A stretch of 64,000 nt of DNA, from contig WHVA01000436.1 of the NCBI GenBank assembly GCA_015179125.1, positions 33,229-97,228 on the forward strand, read 5' to 3'. The position numbers were made by a program, and so were the translations under genes. How positions within the stretch are numbered: the stretch's first letter is position 1; every line of letters starts with the position of its first letter. Positions 46,240 through 57,359 of this stretch are shown here, in pieces. The notes below the pieces were generated by a model. The model ran no database searches. It was not told where the DNA came from and saw only the letters and a program-made list of their open reading frames with translations. The stretch is from Gautieria morchelliformis (lineage: Eukaryota; Basidiomycota; Agaricomycetes; Gomphales; Gomphaceae).

Positions 46240-47280
46240 CTTGGGGATATGCTACACATGCCATTGGGACATGCTATGCATGCTATACTTGAGGGGCATG
46301 CTACACACACTATGCATGGGGACACGCACACTATGCATGGGGACACGCACGTTATGCATGGAGACATGGGGACACACACGCTATGCATGGGGATGTGCAC
46401 ACTATATGTAGGGACACATTATGGTTGGGGGACACGGTAAGAACAAGGACACACTACAGGGGAAAACACTACAAACAAGGGACATTATACACATGCTATA
46501 CTTGGGGGACAAGCTACAAACAAAGGACATGCTATGCACACTATACTTGAGGCAGATGCTACACACACTACATGTAGGGACATGCTATGCATGGGGGACA
46601 CACATGCTATAATTTAGGGACATGCTACGTTTGGGGACATGCTACAAACCAGGGACACGCTACACACAAAATACTTGAGGGATATGTTATGCATGTGGGA
46701 CATGCCACACACACTGTACTTGGGGACATGCTGCATGTGGGGACACACTATGCTTGGGGGACGGGACACACAGGCTATGCATGGGCACACCCATACTATG
46801 CATGGGGATGTGCACACTATATGTGGGGACACACTATGCTTGGGGGACATGGTACGAACAAGGGATGCACTACAGGGGAAAACACTACAAACAAGGGACA
46901 TTCTACCCATGCTATACTTGGGGGACACGCTACAAACAAAGGACATGCTATGCACACTATACTCGGGGGACATGTTATGCATTGGGGACACACTTTGCAC
47001 ACTATACTTGAGGGGGATGCTACACACACTATATGTAGGGACATGCTACACATGGGGGACACACATGCTATAATTTCGGGACATGCTACACACAAAATAC
47101 TTGAGGGACATGTTATGCATGTGGGACATGCCATGCACACTGTACTGCATGTGGGGACACACTACATATGGAGACATGCTACATGTGGAGACACACTATG
47201 CACACTATACTTGGGGACACACTACATGTGGGGACATGCCACATGTGAGGACATGCTACATGTGAGGATGCAATATCGGT
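46240..47280 (+). repeat. 20-bp-class minisatellite of unit B
   Basis: Imperfect repeats with GGGACA(C/T)GCTATGCATG and related words, unit length varying around 20-30 bp. Frames such as 46587-47288 are open by chance of repetition. Confidence 0.85.
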
Positions 47281-48448
47281 TGTTTTGAACCCCCTTCACG
47301 CTCTGCGACTCCTTTCGTGCCACGGTAACTAGAATCTGAGACAGTGAGGACAGATAAAGTGTGAGTACACACTACAGGCAAGGACACACTACATGTGAGG
47401 ACATGCTACATGTGAGGTAGGGGACATGAGACATGGGAGAAATGTGTAGAGTCATTACCTGTTATGTATCAGGTTTGGATCTAAAAGGACTGCAGCTTCA
47501 ACTTATATGTTGCACCCCCAACTATCATCCTAAGTATTTTGGAGATCTGAGATTGGAAGTTGGAAGAGGTTGAGTATTGTAACTGAAGTAGTAAGGGTTC
47601 AATAATTGAGTTAAGTTGGATATAAGAAATCAAGTTGGAAGACGGAGGTCAGAGAGACAGAGGCCTTGCAGGTCTAAGAACTGGAGACAGTGCAAAGGGA
47701 GTCACGTATCAAAGTCGATTATCTGATTGCTGAACAGAGGCACACATGACTGGGTTTTATACAAAGAGCTGAGACAACATGTCAGAAGGTAGAGGTAAGC
47801 AATTCCAGTGCAAGCAAAAGTAACTAGGATAAATGGAGAAAGTAACTAATACGGAACAAGAGGAACTACAAGGGGTGCCGGGTAGAACTAAGGACAATCA
47901 ATAGGCAAAAGAACAAGGGGAATGTCGGTCTAATTGATAGTGGAACAAATGGATCTCCTGATGCTCCGGACTTGCTATGCTAAGGGTCAAGTAGGGAAGG
48001 ATGGTGAATAGAGTCAAAAGGGGAAGTATGTGAATAGTAAAGAACAAGGGGATCAAAAGGTCAAAGTGTGGACGTTGCGGAATTGAGCCAGAGGAGGCAT
48101 GGAGGTACCAGAGTTGGTCAAGCAGCATGGTCATAACATTACCTGCCTTGATGTGTTACTTAGAGCTACTTTCAATCAATAAGATGAGTTTTACTTATCT
48201 GAAAGACATTTTCTTATCCGAATGTGTTTGACTTATCCCAAGTTTGATTTACCCAAGGTGTTTGACCTTACCGAGGCGTTTGACTTGCACCCCCCGCGCG
48301 AAGCGCGGGTATCCACCTAGTTACACTATATGAAAGCGCCTCGGTGGGTTGTGGGCGTCGAGCTTATGTCAGGTTTTAGGTCAGCCTTAGTCAGCTGGCC
48401 AATCGGATGCGAGCGGCGCAGCCGCGAGCCAAGAACGCTGCGCAGCAT

Positions 48449-48599
48449 GGTCACGTGACCGTTTGCGTTCCAAATTAGGTCAGCGTCGACCGGCGCAGCC
48501 GCACGCATAGAACGCTGCGCAGCGGTCACGTGACCCGTTCGTGACCAGAGCGTGCATATGCGAGCGTGGTCCGTGCACGACACGCGCACGCGGTATAAA
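48449..48599 (+). promoter_or_regulatory. Promoter block of unit C
   Basis: GGTCACGTGACC at 48449-48460 and 48524-48535, TATAAA at 48594-48599, then a GTAGGT donor-like site at 48820. Confidence 0.65.
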
Positions 48600-48646
48600 G
48601 GCCGAACGGTAAGGAGGGAATGCCAGGAACCTGCCCAACCGGCGAT

Positions 48647-48755
48647 TCCTCTCTCTGCTGTCTGCTCTGTCTGCTGTCTGCTGTCTGCTGTCTGCTGTCT
48701 GCTGTCTGCTGTCTGCTGTCTGCTGTCTGCTGTCTGCTGTCTGCTGTCTGCTTTG
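48647..48755 (+). repeat. TGTCTGC 7-bp microsatellite of unit C
   Basis: About 14 copies, near perfect. The same position in units B, E and F has shorter, interrupted versions. Confidence 0.9.
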
Positions 48756-49629
48756 GTCTGCTGTCTCCTCCTTTAGCTGGCTGGGATGTCTATTGCTTTG
48801 GAAGGCTGGCTATCTATTGGTAGGTAATATCTTTTTGTTAATGCATTGCCATGTATTTTATTTGTGTTGGTAATTTTATTGGTTCTTTTTTTTTGCATCA
48901 TATAGTATTGTCACATGTGTATTATATTTTTGTGATTTTTTTCGAAAATAGATTTAAATAACATCCAAAGACTGCTGAAAAAAATGTTTTAATATCAATA
49001 TTTTTCAGGTTTTTTTCGAAAATTGACATCAATAAGTTTCCTCTAAAATTAATGACAATAGATTCTGCGTTTAAATGTGGTTTGTTTTATTGTTTTATTT
49101 ACTGTAAAGCTGCTTACCAGCCACTCCTCTCTGGCTATACTGGTGGCTGGCTTACTGTGGCTTTGGCTGGGCTCTGGGTTTCTCTGTCAGTCTCTGGGCT
49201 TCTCTGGCTTTGGCTGGGCATTAATCACAGCTTCTGCTTCAATGTACTGTACTTTTTTGACATTTTTTCGCAAATAGATATCAATAAATTATCCTGACTT
49301 TGTGAAAATTGACAACAGCTCCAGGTTAAATGCACAGTGCATTTTTTTGACATTTTTCGAAAAATAGATAATCCTAACTTTGCTAAAATTAATAACAGCT
49401 TCAGCTTACATGTACTGGACATTTTCTTGACATTTTTTCAAAAAATAGATAATCCTGACTTTGCTAAAAATTAATGACAGGAGCTGCTTAAATATAGATT
49501 CCTTGACTATTTTATTTATGTCTGTATATGTCACAAAATAGATATTGATACATGTCCCTGAGCTTGCTAAAAGTTAATAAGTAGTAACAGCCTCTGCTTG
49601 CTTCACTTTGAGGCCCTTGGGGATATGCT

Positions 49630-50040
49630 ACACATGCCATTGGGACATGCTATGCATGCTATACTTGAGGGGCATGCTACACACACTATGCATGGGGACA
49701 CGCATATGCGTGGAGACATGCATGGGATGCGACACACACGCTATGCTTGGGGACACGCATGCTATGTGTGGAGACACTCATGTTATGCGTGGGGACATGC
49801 ACACTATGCTTGGGGACATGCACGCTATGCATGGAGACATGCATGTTATGCGTGGGGACACGCACGCTATGCTTGGGGACACGCACACTATGCTTGGGGA
49901 CACCCATGTTATGCGTGGAGACACACACACTATACTTGGGGACATGTTATATGTGGGCCAGGGACACAATAAGCATGCTATATTCGAGGCTATGCATGGA
50001 GGACATGCTATGCATGCTATACTTGGGCACATGCAGACAT
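49630..50040 (+). repeat. 20-bp minisatellite of unit C
   Basis: Repeats of GCTATGCTTGGGGACACGCA type, closely matching those of unit F (63600-64000). Confidence 0.88.
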
Positions 50041-50152
50041 GTGTAGAGAGATTACCTATCTTGATGTGTTACTTATAGCTACTTCCATTGCAATGAGATG
50101 TGTTTTACTTATCCCAAGTTTGATTTACCCAATGCGTTTGACCTACACCCCC

Positions 50153-50177
50153 GTGTGAAGCATGGGTATCCACCTAG
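50153..50177 (+). terminator. Decayed internal Helitron 3' end in unit C
   Basis: The hairpin reads CCCGTGTGAAGCATGGG instead of CCCGCGCGAAGCGCGGG, with the stem no longer perfect, followed by TATCCACCTAG. The four changes are all C-to-T or G-to-A. Confidence 0.75.
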
Positions 50178-51929
50178 AGGTAAGGGTTCAAGAATCGAGT
50201 TAAGTTGGATATCAGAAATCGAGTTGGAAGGCAGAGAGACAGAGGCCTTGCAAGTACTTGCTGTGGTAAGAACAGGAAACAGTGCAAAGGGAGTCACATA
50301 TCAAAGTCAATTATCTGATTGCAGAACAGAGGCATATATGACTGGGTTTTATACAAAGAGCTGAGACAACATGTCAGAAGGTAGAGGTAAGCAATTCCAG
50401 TGCAAACAAAAGTAACTAGGATAAATGGAGTAAGTAACTAATACGGAACAAGAGGAACTACAAGGGGGTGCCGGGTAGAACTAAGAACAATCAATAGGCA
50501 AAAGAACAAGGGGAATGTGGGTCTAATTGATTGTTATGTATCGGAATTCCCAGAGGGCGGAACTGGAAAGGACAACAGCTTCAACTTATGTGTTGCGCCC
50601 CTGATGAACTACCGTCCTAAGTATTTCGGGATTGACTTGCGGATATCGGAGAAGGCAGAAGTTAGGAACCGAGTACTGAGAGTCGAGGTTCGAGGGTCGG
50701 AGAACAAAGGTCGGAAGAGGTGGAAGAGGCGGAGGACAGAGGGTCGAGAGCGGAAGGAGACAAGACTAGCAAAACTCGCTGTGCTAAGAACAGGAGACAG
50801 TGTGAAGGGAATCATGTATCGAAGTTGATTATCTGATTGCAGGAATGGAGACATACATGAGGGGGTTTTATACAAAGAGCTGAAGCAACAGGTAATGGTA
50901 TGGTACTAAGCAAATTCTGGAGAGTGCAGGAATCGGATAGACATACGGGGCAAGTAACTAATGCGGAACAATGGGATGACAAGGGGGTGTGCAGGGTAGG
51001 GTAAGTACAATGGCAAAGAACAAGGCGAGTAAGTACAATAGGCCTCGGAAGAAACGGAATTATGGAAATGGTATCTTGCTGTGCTCAGGGTCGAGTACGG
51101 GGGCCGGTATCTGGAGGTGGCCAGGGGTACTGAAATCACAAGGGTTGAGGTAGAGGGTTGCAGATGGTGCGGATGTTGCGGAATAGAGTCGGAGGTGGTG
51201 CGGAGGCGGTGCAGAGGTGGTGCGGAGGATATGCGGATATGGCGGAGATGGTTGAGCGGAACAGTCGTAACATTGATAGTGGAACAAATGGATCTCCTGA
51301 TGCTCCAGACTTGCTATGCTAAGGGTCAAGTAGGGAAGGCCAGCGAATAGAGTCAAAAGGGGAAGTATGTGAATAGTAAAGAACAAGGGGATCAAAAGGA
51401 CAAAGTGTGGATGTTGCGGGATAGAGCCAGAGGAGGCATGGAGGTACCAGAGTTGGTCGAGCAGCATGGTCATAACATTACCTACCTTGATGTGTTACTT
51501 AGAGCTACTTTCAATCAATAAGATGTGTTTTACTTATCTGAATGAAATTTTCTTATCCAAATGTGTTTGACTTATCCCAAGTTTGATTTACCCAAGGTGT
51601 TTGACCTTACCGAGGCGTTTGACTTGCACCCCCGCGCGAAGCGCGGGTATCCACCTAGTCTAAGAGTGAAACGCGGGGGGTGGGTGGTTGTGGGCATCGC
51701 TTACAAATAATGTTACGTAAAAATTAGGTCAGCGGAGCGAGCGGCGCAGCCGCGAGCCCTAGGCCCAGGCCCAGCCCAGACCGACCGGTCTCTGGGGCTT
51801 GCCGGTACACCGCTGGGTGACCTGGCAGACACTGCGCAGCCGGTCCCCTCTGCCCTCCTTCTACCACCATCCCATCCCATCCCATCCCTCCCACCACCTG
51901 CATCCCTTCCATTAACATCCTATCTAGGT

Positions 51930-52650
51930 TCTTTCTGGTGGGTTTGATGCTACTGAAACTGCCTTTTTATGTTGGTTATTTATAATTTCGCTTTTTTGGC
52001 CTTTTTTAGGCACTTTTCAAGTGATATTTGTCCTGTCACTGGTGCACTGAGTACCTGGGTGTTTCTGGTGAGTGTTATGCTGTTGTATCTGCCTTTTCCT
52101 GATGCTTATTGTGTTCTTATTTGCTATAATTTCGCTTTTTTGGCCTTTTTTAGGCACTTTTCAAGTGACATTTGTCCTGTCACTGCTGCACTGAGTACCT
52201 GGGTGTTTCTGGTGAGTGTTATGCTGTTGTATCTGCCCTTTCTTGATGCTTATTGTGTTCCTATTTGCTATAATTTCGCTTTTTTGGCCTTTTTTAGGCA
52301 CTTTTGAAGTGACATTCTTCCTGTCACTGCTGCACTGAGTACCTGGGTGTTTCTGGTGAGTGTTATGCTATTGTATCTGCCTTTTCTTGATGCTTATTAT
52401 CTTCTTATTTGCTATAATTTCGCTTTTTTGGCATTTTTTAGGCACTTTTCAAGTGACATTCTTCCTGTCACTGCTGCACTTGCTACCTGGGTGTTTCTGG
52501 TGAGTGTTATGCTATTGTACCTGCCTTTTCTTGATGCTTATTGTGTTCTTATTTGCTATAACTTTGCTTGGTTGGCATTTTGTAGGCACTTTTCAAGTGC
52601 ATTTGTCCAGTCACTACTGCATACCCTACCTGGGTATTATCCCCTTTCTG
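51930..52650 (+). repeat. 144-bp tandem array with a splice acceptor and donor in every unit
   Basis: TTCGCTTTTTTGGCC recurs at 51987, 52131, 52275 and 52419, and a variant at 52563, exactly 144 bp apart. Each unit has a pyrimidine tract and TTTTTTAG|GC, 58 nt without ATG, then CTG|GTGAGT. Exon-like blocks: 52010-52067, 52154-52211, 52298-52355, 52442-52499, and 52586-52650 with GTACGT. The 86-nt intron-like parts do contain ATGs. It lies in the leader of the Helitron gene. Confidence 0.85.
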
Positions 52651-52768
52651 GTACGTTTTTGTAACTGTATCTGCTATTTGCAGTATTTATATTAGGATCA
52701 GTGGCTTTGCAATCCGTCTGAGATACCCGCACAGCCTGTTTTCCCTGAGTTTGCCTTATCTGCTTGCA

Positions 52769-52829
52769 ATGTAAGTCTGATATTGATATCTTTATCCTCT
52801 CTCTACTCTTATGCCTGCATTTCTCAGGG
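52769..52829 (+). promoter_or_regulatory. Intron whose splicing would create the start codon
   Basis: GTAAGT at 52771 and TTTCTCAG ending at 52827 define a 57-bp intron. Joining ...GCAAT to GGATCC gives AATGGATCC, an ATG in frame with the downstream coding sequence (MDPSTPES...). Unspliced RNA could start at 52811 instead, inside the intron. Confidence 0.6.
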
Positions 52830-53986
52830 ATCCATCTACCCCAGAGAGCAACCGTCGGCGGGTGCGTGAAAGTGCGAGGGAGGGGCAGGAGGTGATGACA
52901 CCACCCAGTCATCGGAGAGCGCGTCGGAGAGCGCATATTGGAGCTCAGAACCAGCCACCCCCTCCACCACCGCCTTTTGCCATCCCTCACCCTCCTTCTA
53001 GAAGCAGTGCAGCCGATCCTTTTCAACAACCTGTGGCAGGGCCATCACGTCCACCAATGCCTGCGGGGCCATCACTTGCTCCTGATCCCAGTCCTACAGA
53101 GCAGGTGGCAGCCCTTCGTGCTCAGTTAGCAGTTATCACACCATGGCAGCCCCTGAGAGGACATAGGCCAGACCCTGTACAGCCAGCTCCATTGCGCCCT
53201 CCTACGCTTGCGGGGCCATCATATCCACCTGATCCCAGTCCTGGAGAGCAGGTGGCAGCCCTTCGTGCACAGTTAGCAGGTATCCCACCATTACAGCCCC
53301 TGAGAAGAAATAGGCCAGACCCTGTACAGCCAGCTCCTGTAGTAGGTTCTGCAGCAATTGCTCAGTTGCGTGCTCAGGCGGCTGGAATTGGACAGCCTGT
53401 AGTAGGCTCTACAGCGGTGGCAGATTTGCATGCTCATGCTGCTGGTATACAGCCTATCCCAGCACAGCCCTTGGGAAGACACAGGCAGGCACCTTTACAA
53501 CCAGCTCCTAGACCTCCTGTAGTAGGTTCTGCAGCGGTCGCAGCATTGCGGGCTCAGGCTAATGCAGTAAGACCAATGCCTCGGCTACTCCCTGCACTTC
53601 TGCGGCCTCTTCAGCGACTGCCTGCACCTCCTCAGCCTCCTCAGCCACTCCCTGCTCCTCCTCAGCCTCCTCAGCCACTCCCTGCACCTCCTCGGCCTCT
53701 TCAGCCACTCCCTGCACCTCCTCGGCCTCCTCAGCCACTCCCTGTACCTCGGCAGCGTCCTCAGCGACCTCCTCCTCCTATTCCACTTGGTCGCTCTAGA
53801 ATAATCGAGGCAGATGTGCAGCGTCATGATCTGGGTCCCATGGTTATTCCCTGCCCTGACTGTGGAGCATTACACTGGATGGCAGAACGCCTGCTGAAAT
53901 CCTCAAATCGGCGGCCCAGATTTGGTGATTGCTGTATGAAGGAAAGGTGCAGCTTCCAGAGCTGCCAGTGCTCCCTCAGCCATTGA
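52811..53986 (+). CDS. Helitron protein, N-terminal part with proline-rich repeats and zinc-binding start
   Basis: Residues 1-45 are basic (ESNRRRVRESAREGQE). Residues 60-340 are low complexity: a repeated module with DPSPTEQVAALRAQLA and DPVQPAP seen twice, then VVGSAAIAQLRAQAAGI variants three times, then tandem PPQPLPAPPQP. Residues 348-351 (CPDCGALHW) begin the zinc-binding block found at the N-terminus of fungal Helitron Rep proteins, with DCC near 376. After that the frame leaves the conserved sequence, which continues in the 53929 frame, implying a one-base frameshift at about 53937-53942. The true start is probably the spliced ATG at 52769/52828. Confidence 0.75.
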   Translation: MPAFLRDPSTPESNRRRVRESAREGQEVMTPPSHRRARRRAHIGAQNQPPPPPPPFAIPHPPSRSSAADPFQQPVAGPSRPPMPAGPSLAPDPSPTEQVAALRAQLAVITPWQPLRGHRPDPVQPAPLRPPTLAGPSYPPDPSPGEQVAALRAQLAGIPPLQPLRRNRPDPVQPAPVVGSAAIAQLRAQAAGIGQPVVGSTAVADLHAHAAGIQPIPAQPLGRHRQAPLQPAPRPPVVGSAAVAALRAQANAVRPMPRLLPALLRPLQRLPAPPQPPQPLPAPPQPPQPLPAPPRPLQPLPAPPRPPQPLPVPRQRPQRPPPPIPLGRSRIIEADVQRHDLGPMVIPCPDCGALHWMAERLLKSSNRRPRFGDCCMKERCSFQSCQCSLSH

Positions 53987-56181
53987 GACGGCTCTTAGAG
54001 GGCCAGGACCCTGAGGCCAAACAGTTTCGCCAGAACATCAGGCAGTACAATGCTGCATTTGCATTCACTTCCTTGGGAGCCGAGTTTGATCTAGATTTGC
54101 TTCGGGAGGGTCGTGGTCCATATGTCCTCAAGCTGCAGGGCGAACTGTATCATATTCATGGCTCTCTCATCCCTAACCCTGGGAGGCGGATACAGTATGC
54201 CCAACTTTATATATATGATCCAGCATTGGCTTTGGCACAGAGGAACACCCGTAACCCAGGTCTGTCTCCAACTATCATGGGAGACTTGCAGGAAATGCTC
54301 CTCTTATGCAATCCTCATGTTCCCATATATAGACAAGCGGCTGAGAGGCTCAGAGCTCAGGGACAGAATGGTGAGATCCGGGCTAGGCTCACGTACAGGG
54401 AACACAGGGATCCTAGGAGGTATAATATCCCTACTGCGGATGAGATTGCGGTGGTTCTTCCTGGAGATGGCATCATCCCTGAACCTAGGGATATTATTGT
54501 CCAGCTCAAAGGTGGACGTTTTAAAAGGGTATCCGATATGAATCCAAACTATGCCTCTCTTCACTATGTCTTGCTCTTTCCCAGGGGAGAGTTGGGGTGG
54601 CAACCTGGTATTCGCTATCGCCAATTACCAGACGGGCGTGAGCGAAGTGGGCGTGTCACCCAAATTCAGTTCCATTCCTATCGTCTCTTCCAGAGAACAG
54701 AAGAACCTACAACACTCCTGCGCGCTGGCAAATTATTCCAGCAGTACATTGTAGACTCTTGGGCCGCTGCAGAGCAAAGCAGGCTGTGGTGGATCAGGAC
54801 AAATCAACACACTCTCCGTGCTGAGATGTATAACCAGATGATGGATGCCTTTCATCGCAATGACAATGACAGAGATCCAAACAACTTGGGCGCAAGATCC
54901 ATTCTGCCTGCCACATTTCAGGGGGGGACACGGGACATGCAGGAAAACCTGCAGAACTCTCTGGCCATTTCAAGGAAGCATGGTGTGGCAGATCTCTTTA
55001 TTACCATGACTGCCAATCCCAACTGGCAGGAGGTATTGGATGCATTGTTGCCCGGACAAACTCCTCAGGACAGGCCTGACCTGGTGTCGCGGGTGTTCCA
55101 GCTCAAAAAGAAATACCTCATTGACTTGATCGTCAAGGAAAAGATTTTTGGGGAAACCGTCGCTCGCGTCCACACCATTGAATTCCAGAAAAGGGGACTC
55201 CCACACATGCATATTCTTATCTGGTTTGAACGAGATTCCAAGATCAGACATCCACATGAGGTGGATTCAATGATTTCGGCAGAGTTCCCTGATCCAGAGA
55301 CTCATCCTGTCCTCTACCGGTTGGTCTGTGAGCTGATGACACATGGTCCCTGTGGACAAATGAAACCAAACGCACCCTGCATGGAAAATGGCAAGTGCAA
55401 GAAAAACTTCCCAAAGCCATTCTGTGAGGAAACCAGTCTGAATGAGGATGGATATCCAAAATATCGTCGTCGCAATGATGGAAGGCTGCACAATGTCAGA
55501 GGTGACATGCTGGACAACAGATGGGTTGTGCCATACTCTGCCCTGCTCTTGCTCAAATTCTGGTGTCACATCAACCCTGAACTCACCATCAATGTGAGGT
55601 GTATCAAGTATATCCACAAGTATCTCTACAAGGGCCATGATCGGACCACCATGGAGTTTGGTCGCACCCAGGATGAAATTAAGCAGTACCTGGACGCTCG
55701 CTATGTCAGTGCTCATGAGGCCTGTTGGAGGTTGCTGGAGCGGGAAATCCACACCCAGGTGCCTGCAGTCATGGCACTGCCAGTCCATGAAAAGGACCAT
55801 CACACAATCATCTTTGATCCCAACCAGGATGTGGACAACATCCTGGAAAGGGCTGAGGCAAAAAAGACACCGCTCATGGCTTACTTTGAGGCCAATGATA
55901 TCTACCCTGAAGCACGTGATCTGCTCTATGTGGAGTTTCCTGAGCATTTTACCTGGCACTCACAGGACAAGGTATGGACACCACGCCAAGGAGGTTATAG
56001 CATTGGTCGCCTTCACTTTGCAAACCCTAGATCAGGAGAGAGATTTTTTGTGCGACTCTCCTCACAGTGGTCAAGGGGGCTAGATCCTTTGAGGAGCTTA
56101 GGTCGGTGGATGGCATACAATATGCTACTTACAAGGAGGCCTGTCGTGCAAGGGGACTTCTGGATGATGATCAGGAGTTGA
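53929..56181 (+). CDS. Helitron Rep (HUH endonuclease) domain
   Basis: The frame continues the zinc-binding region (VQLPELPVLPQPLRRLLEGQ) and the Helitron-like N domain (ARSILPATFQGGTRDMQENL, DLFITMTANPNWQEV near residues 330-370). Rep motif 2, the metal-binding HUH, is P-H-M-H at residues 425-428. Motif 3 has two candidate catalytic tyrosines four apart, Y561 and Y565 (KYIHKYLYKG), which would nick DNA and hold its 5' end in rolling-circle transposition. After about residue 709 (NPRSGERFFVRL) the protein leaves the family sequence; the conserved continuation is in the 56067 frame, so a one-base frameshift lies near 56056-56062. Confidence 0.88.
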   Translation: MLYEGKVQLPELPVLPQPLRRLLEGQDPEAKQFRQNIRQYNAAFAFTSLGAEFDLDLLREGRGPYVLKLQGELYHIHGSLIPNPGRRIQYAQLYIYDPALALAQRNTRNPGLSPTIMGDLQEMLLLCNPHVPIYRQAAERLRAQGQNGEIRARLTYREHRDPRRYNIPTADEIAVVLPGDGIIPEPRDIIVQLKGGRFKRVSDMNPNYASLHYVLLFPRGELGWQPGIRYRQLPDGRERSGRVTQIQFHSYRLFQRTEEPTTLLRAGKLFQQYIVDSWAAAEQSRLWWIRTNQHTLRAEMYNQMMDAFHRNDNDRDPNNLGARSILPATFQGGTRDMQENLQNSLAISRKHGVADLFITMTANPNWQEVLDALLPGQTPQDRPDLVSRVFQLKKKYLIDLIVKEKIFGETVARVHTIEFQKRGLPHMHILIWFERDSKIRHPHEVDSMISAEFPDPETHPVLYRLVCELMTHGPCGQMKPNAPCMENGKCKKNFPKPFCEETSLNEDGYPKYRRRNDGRLHNVRGDMLDNRWVVPYSALLLLKFWCHINPELTINVRCIKYIHKYLYKGHDRTTMEFGRTQDEIKQYLDARYVSAHEACWRLLEREIHTQVPAVMALPVHEKDHHTIIFDPNQDVDNILERAEAKKTPLMAYFEANDIYPEARDLLYVEFPEHFTWHSQDKVWTPRQGGYSIGRLHFANPRSGERFFVRLSSQWSRGLDPLRSLGRWMAYNMLLTRRPVVQGDFWMMIRS

Positions 56182-57359
56182 GGTTGTGTCTCCAGGAAGC
56201 CAGTGGCATGAAAACAGGTGCTCAGCTCAGACATCTCTTTGCCACCATCCTTGGCCATTGCAATCCATCGGGCCCCGGCAGACTATGGGATGGCTTCAGG
56301 GAGCACATATGTGATGATCTCAGACATCAGCTCCAAATCAGACATGGTATGCAGGATCCACAGGACGATCAGGTTTATGATTTTGGCCTCTTTCTCTTGG
56401 AAAAAATCCTCCAGCAGGGTGGAATGTCCTTGAGCAGCTTTGATGATATGCCTCGGGTGGCAGGCGAGTGGGAGGCCCTCATTGGAAACAGGTTCATAGC
56501 TGAGCAGAGGGACTATGACCGTGTTGAAGAGAGGAACATAGCTGATGAGGAGGTTCCCAGGCTGAATGAGGGGCAAAGGTCCACGCATGATCAGATATTA
56601 CGGTCGGCACTGACCAGAGATGCTCATGGGAAACCTGATGGACAAATGTTTTTTGTCACTGGCTCAGGGGGCGCCGGGAAATCATTCACATGGAACACTC
56701 TAATCCACTCCTGTAGAGCGGAGAGCCTCATTGTGATTGCAGTAGCCTCATCTGCAATGGCTGCACTTATCCTCACTAAGGGTACAACCTCTCATAGCAT
56801 GCTTGGAATTCCCATTCCTGTCCATGAGCGCTCTTTCTCCTCCATCAAAAAGAACTCTGACAAGGCTGACATGCTGAGACAGGCCAGTCTCCTCATCTGG
56901 GATGAGGCTGCAATGCAGCATCGCCATGCCATAGAGGCCATTGACAGGACACTGAGGGATTTCCTTGACCAGCCTGACAGACCCTTTGGTGGCATCACAG
57001 TCGCCTTTGGAGGTGACTTTCAGCAGACTCTCCCAATTGTCCCTAAAGGCTCCAAGGAGGATATCGTGGGAGCTACCCTTCAGAAGTCATATCTGTGGCC
57101 AAAGATCAATGTCCTCCATCTGACAGAGAACATGCGGGTGAGAAATGACCCTGACAGAGCCAGGTTTGCAGAATGGCTGCAGAATGTGGGCCAGGGAAAG
57201 GATCTCCCACTAGATCATACGTTCTCACTCCCTCCTCACATGGTTTGTGGCCCTGGAATTGAAGATCTGATCCAGGAAATATACCCTGGCATTGGCAATC
57301 AGTCCCTGCCAGGACAATTACTTTTTGGAGCGTGCCATCCTCTGTGCCAGAAACACTGA
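56067..57359 (+). CDS. Helitron Pif1-type helicase domain, first part
   Basis: Continues from the Rep domain (KGARSFEELRSVDGIQYATY). Walker A GSGGAGKS is at residues 199-206, Walker B WDEAAM at 278-283, motif III GGDFQQTLPIV near 57010-57045 and the LTENMR block near 57120. This is a superfamily 1B helicase that unwinds DNA during rolling-circle transposition. The frame leaves family sequence after SLPGQ near 57318 and ends at 57357-57359; the rest is in the 57292 frame, so a third one-base frameshift lies near 57319. Confidence 0.88.
   Translation: MVKGARSFEELRSVDGIQYATYKEACRARGLLDDDQELRLCLQEASGMKTGAQLRHLFATILGHCNPSGPGRLWDGFREHICDDLRHQLQIRHGMQDPQDDQVYDFGLFLLEKILQQGGMSLSSFDDMPRVAGEWEALIGNRFIAEQRDYDRVEERNIADEEVPRLNEGQRSTHDQILRSALTRDAHGKPDGQMFFVTGSGGAGKSFTWNTLIHSCRAESLIVIAVASSAMAALILTKGTTSHSMLGIPIPVHERSFSSIKKNSDKADMLRQASLLIWDEAAMQHRHAIEAIDRTLRDFLDQPDRPFGGITVAFGGDFQQTLPIVPKGSKEDIVGATLQKSYLWPKINVLHLTENMRVRNDPDRARFAEWLQNVGQGKDLPLDHTFSLPPHMVCGPGIEDLIQEIYPGIGNQSLPGQLLFGACHPLCQKH

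Larger units (their letters stand above)
45028..48320 (+). mobile_element. Helitron unit B, non-autonomous
   Basis: Starts right after unit A (TTCCTATAGGTGAAAGCGG) and ends with the GC hairpin and CTAG at 48317-48320. Order: promoter block, TCTGCTGTC microsatellite (45355-45500), GTAGGT splice-donor-like site at 45547, AT-rich repeats (45720-46180), minisatellite (46240-47280), unique part and 18-bp subterminal repeats. No coding sequence. Confidence 0.75.
48321..51658 (+). mobile_element. Helitron unit C, non-autonomous, composite
   Basis: Starts TTACACTATATGAAAGCGCC directly after B's CTAG and ends with an intact hairpin and CTAG at 51655-51658, immediately followed by unit D. An older decayed 3' end lies inside at about 50153-50177, so the unit appears to extend beyond a previous terminus. 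The later part (50178-51658) has two related segments about 520 bp apart, both with GGTTTTATACAAAGAGCTGA. Confidence 0.75.

Noticed and set aside
46201..47288. Met/His/Gly/Cys-rich open frames as a metal-binding protein
   Set aside because: Minisatellite by-product: overlapping frames on both strands are open and have the same composition.
48552..48776. Cys/Leu-rich small protein
   Set aside because: Product of the TGTCTGC 7-bp microsatellite.
51969..52664. Hydrophobic repeat protein (48-residue units) in the Helitron leader
   Set aside because: 144 is a multiple of three, so the frame stays open by chance; the splice signals in each repeat argue for non-coding leader.
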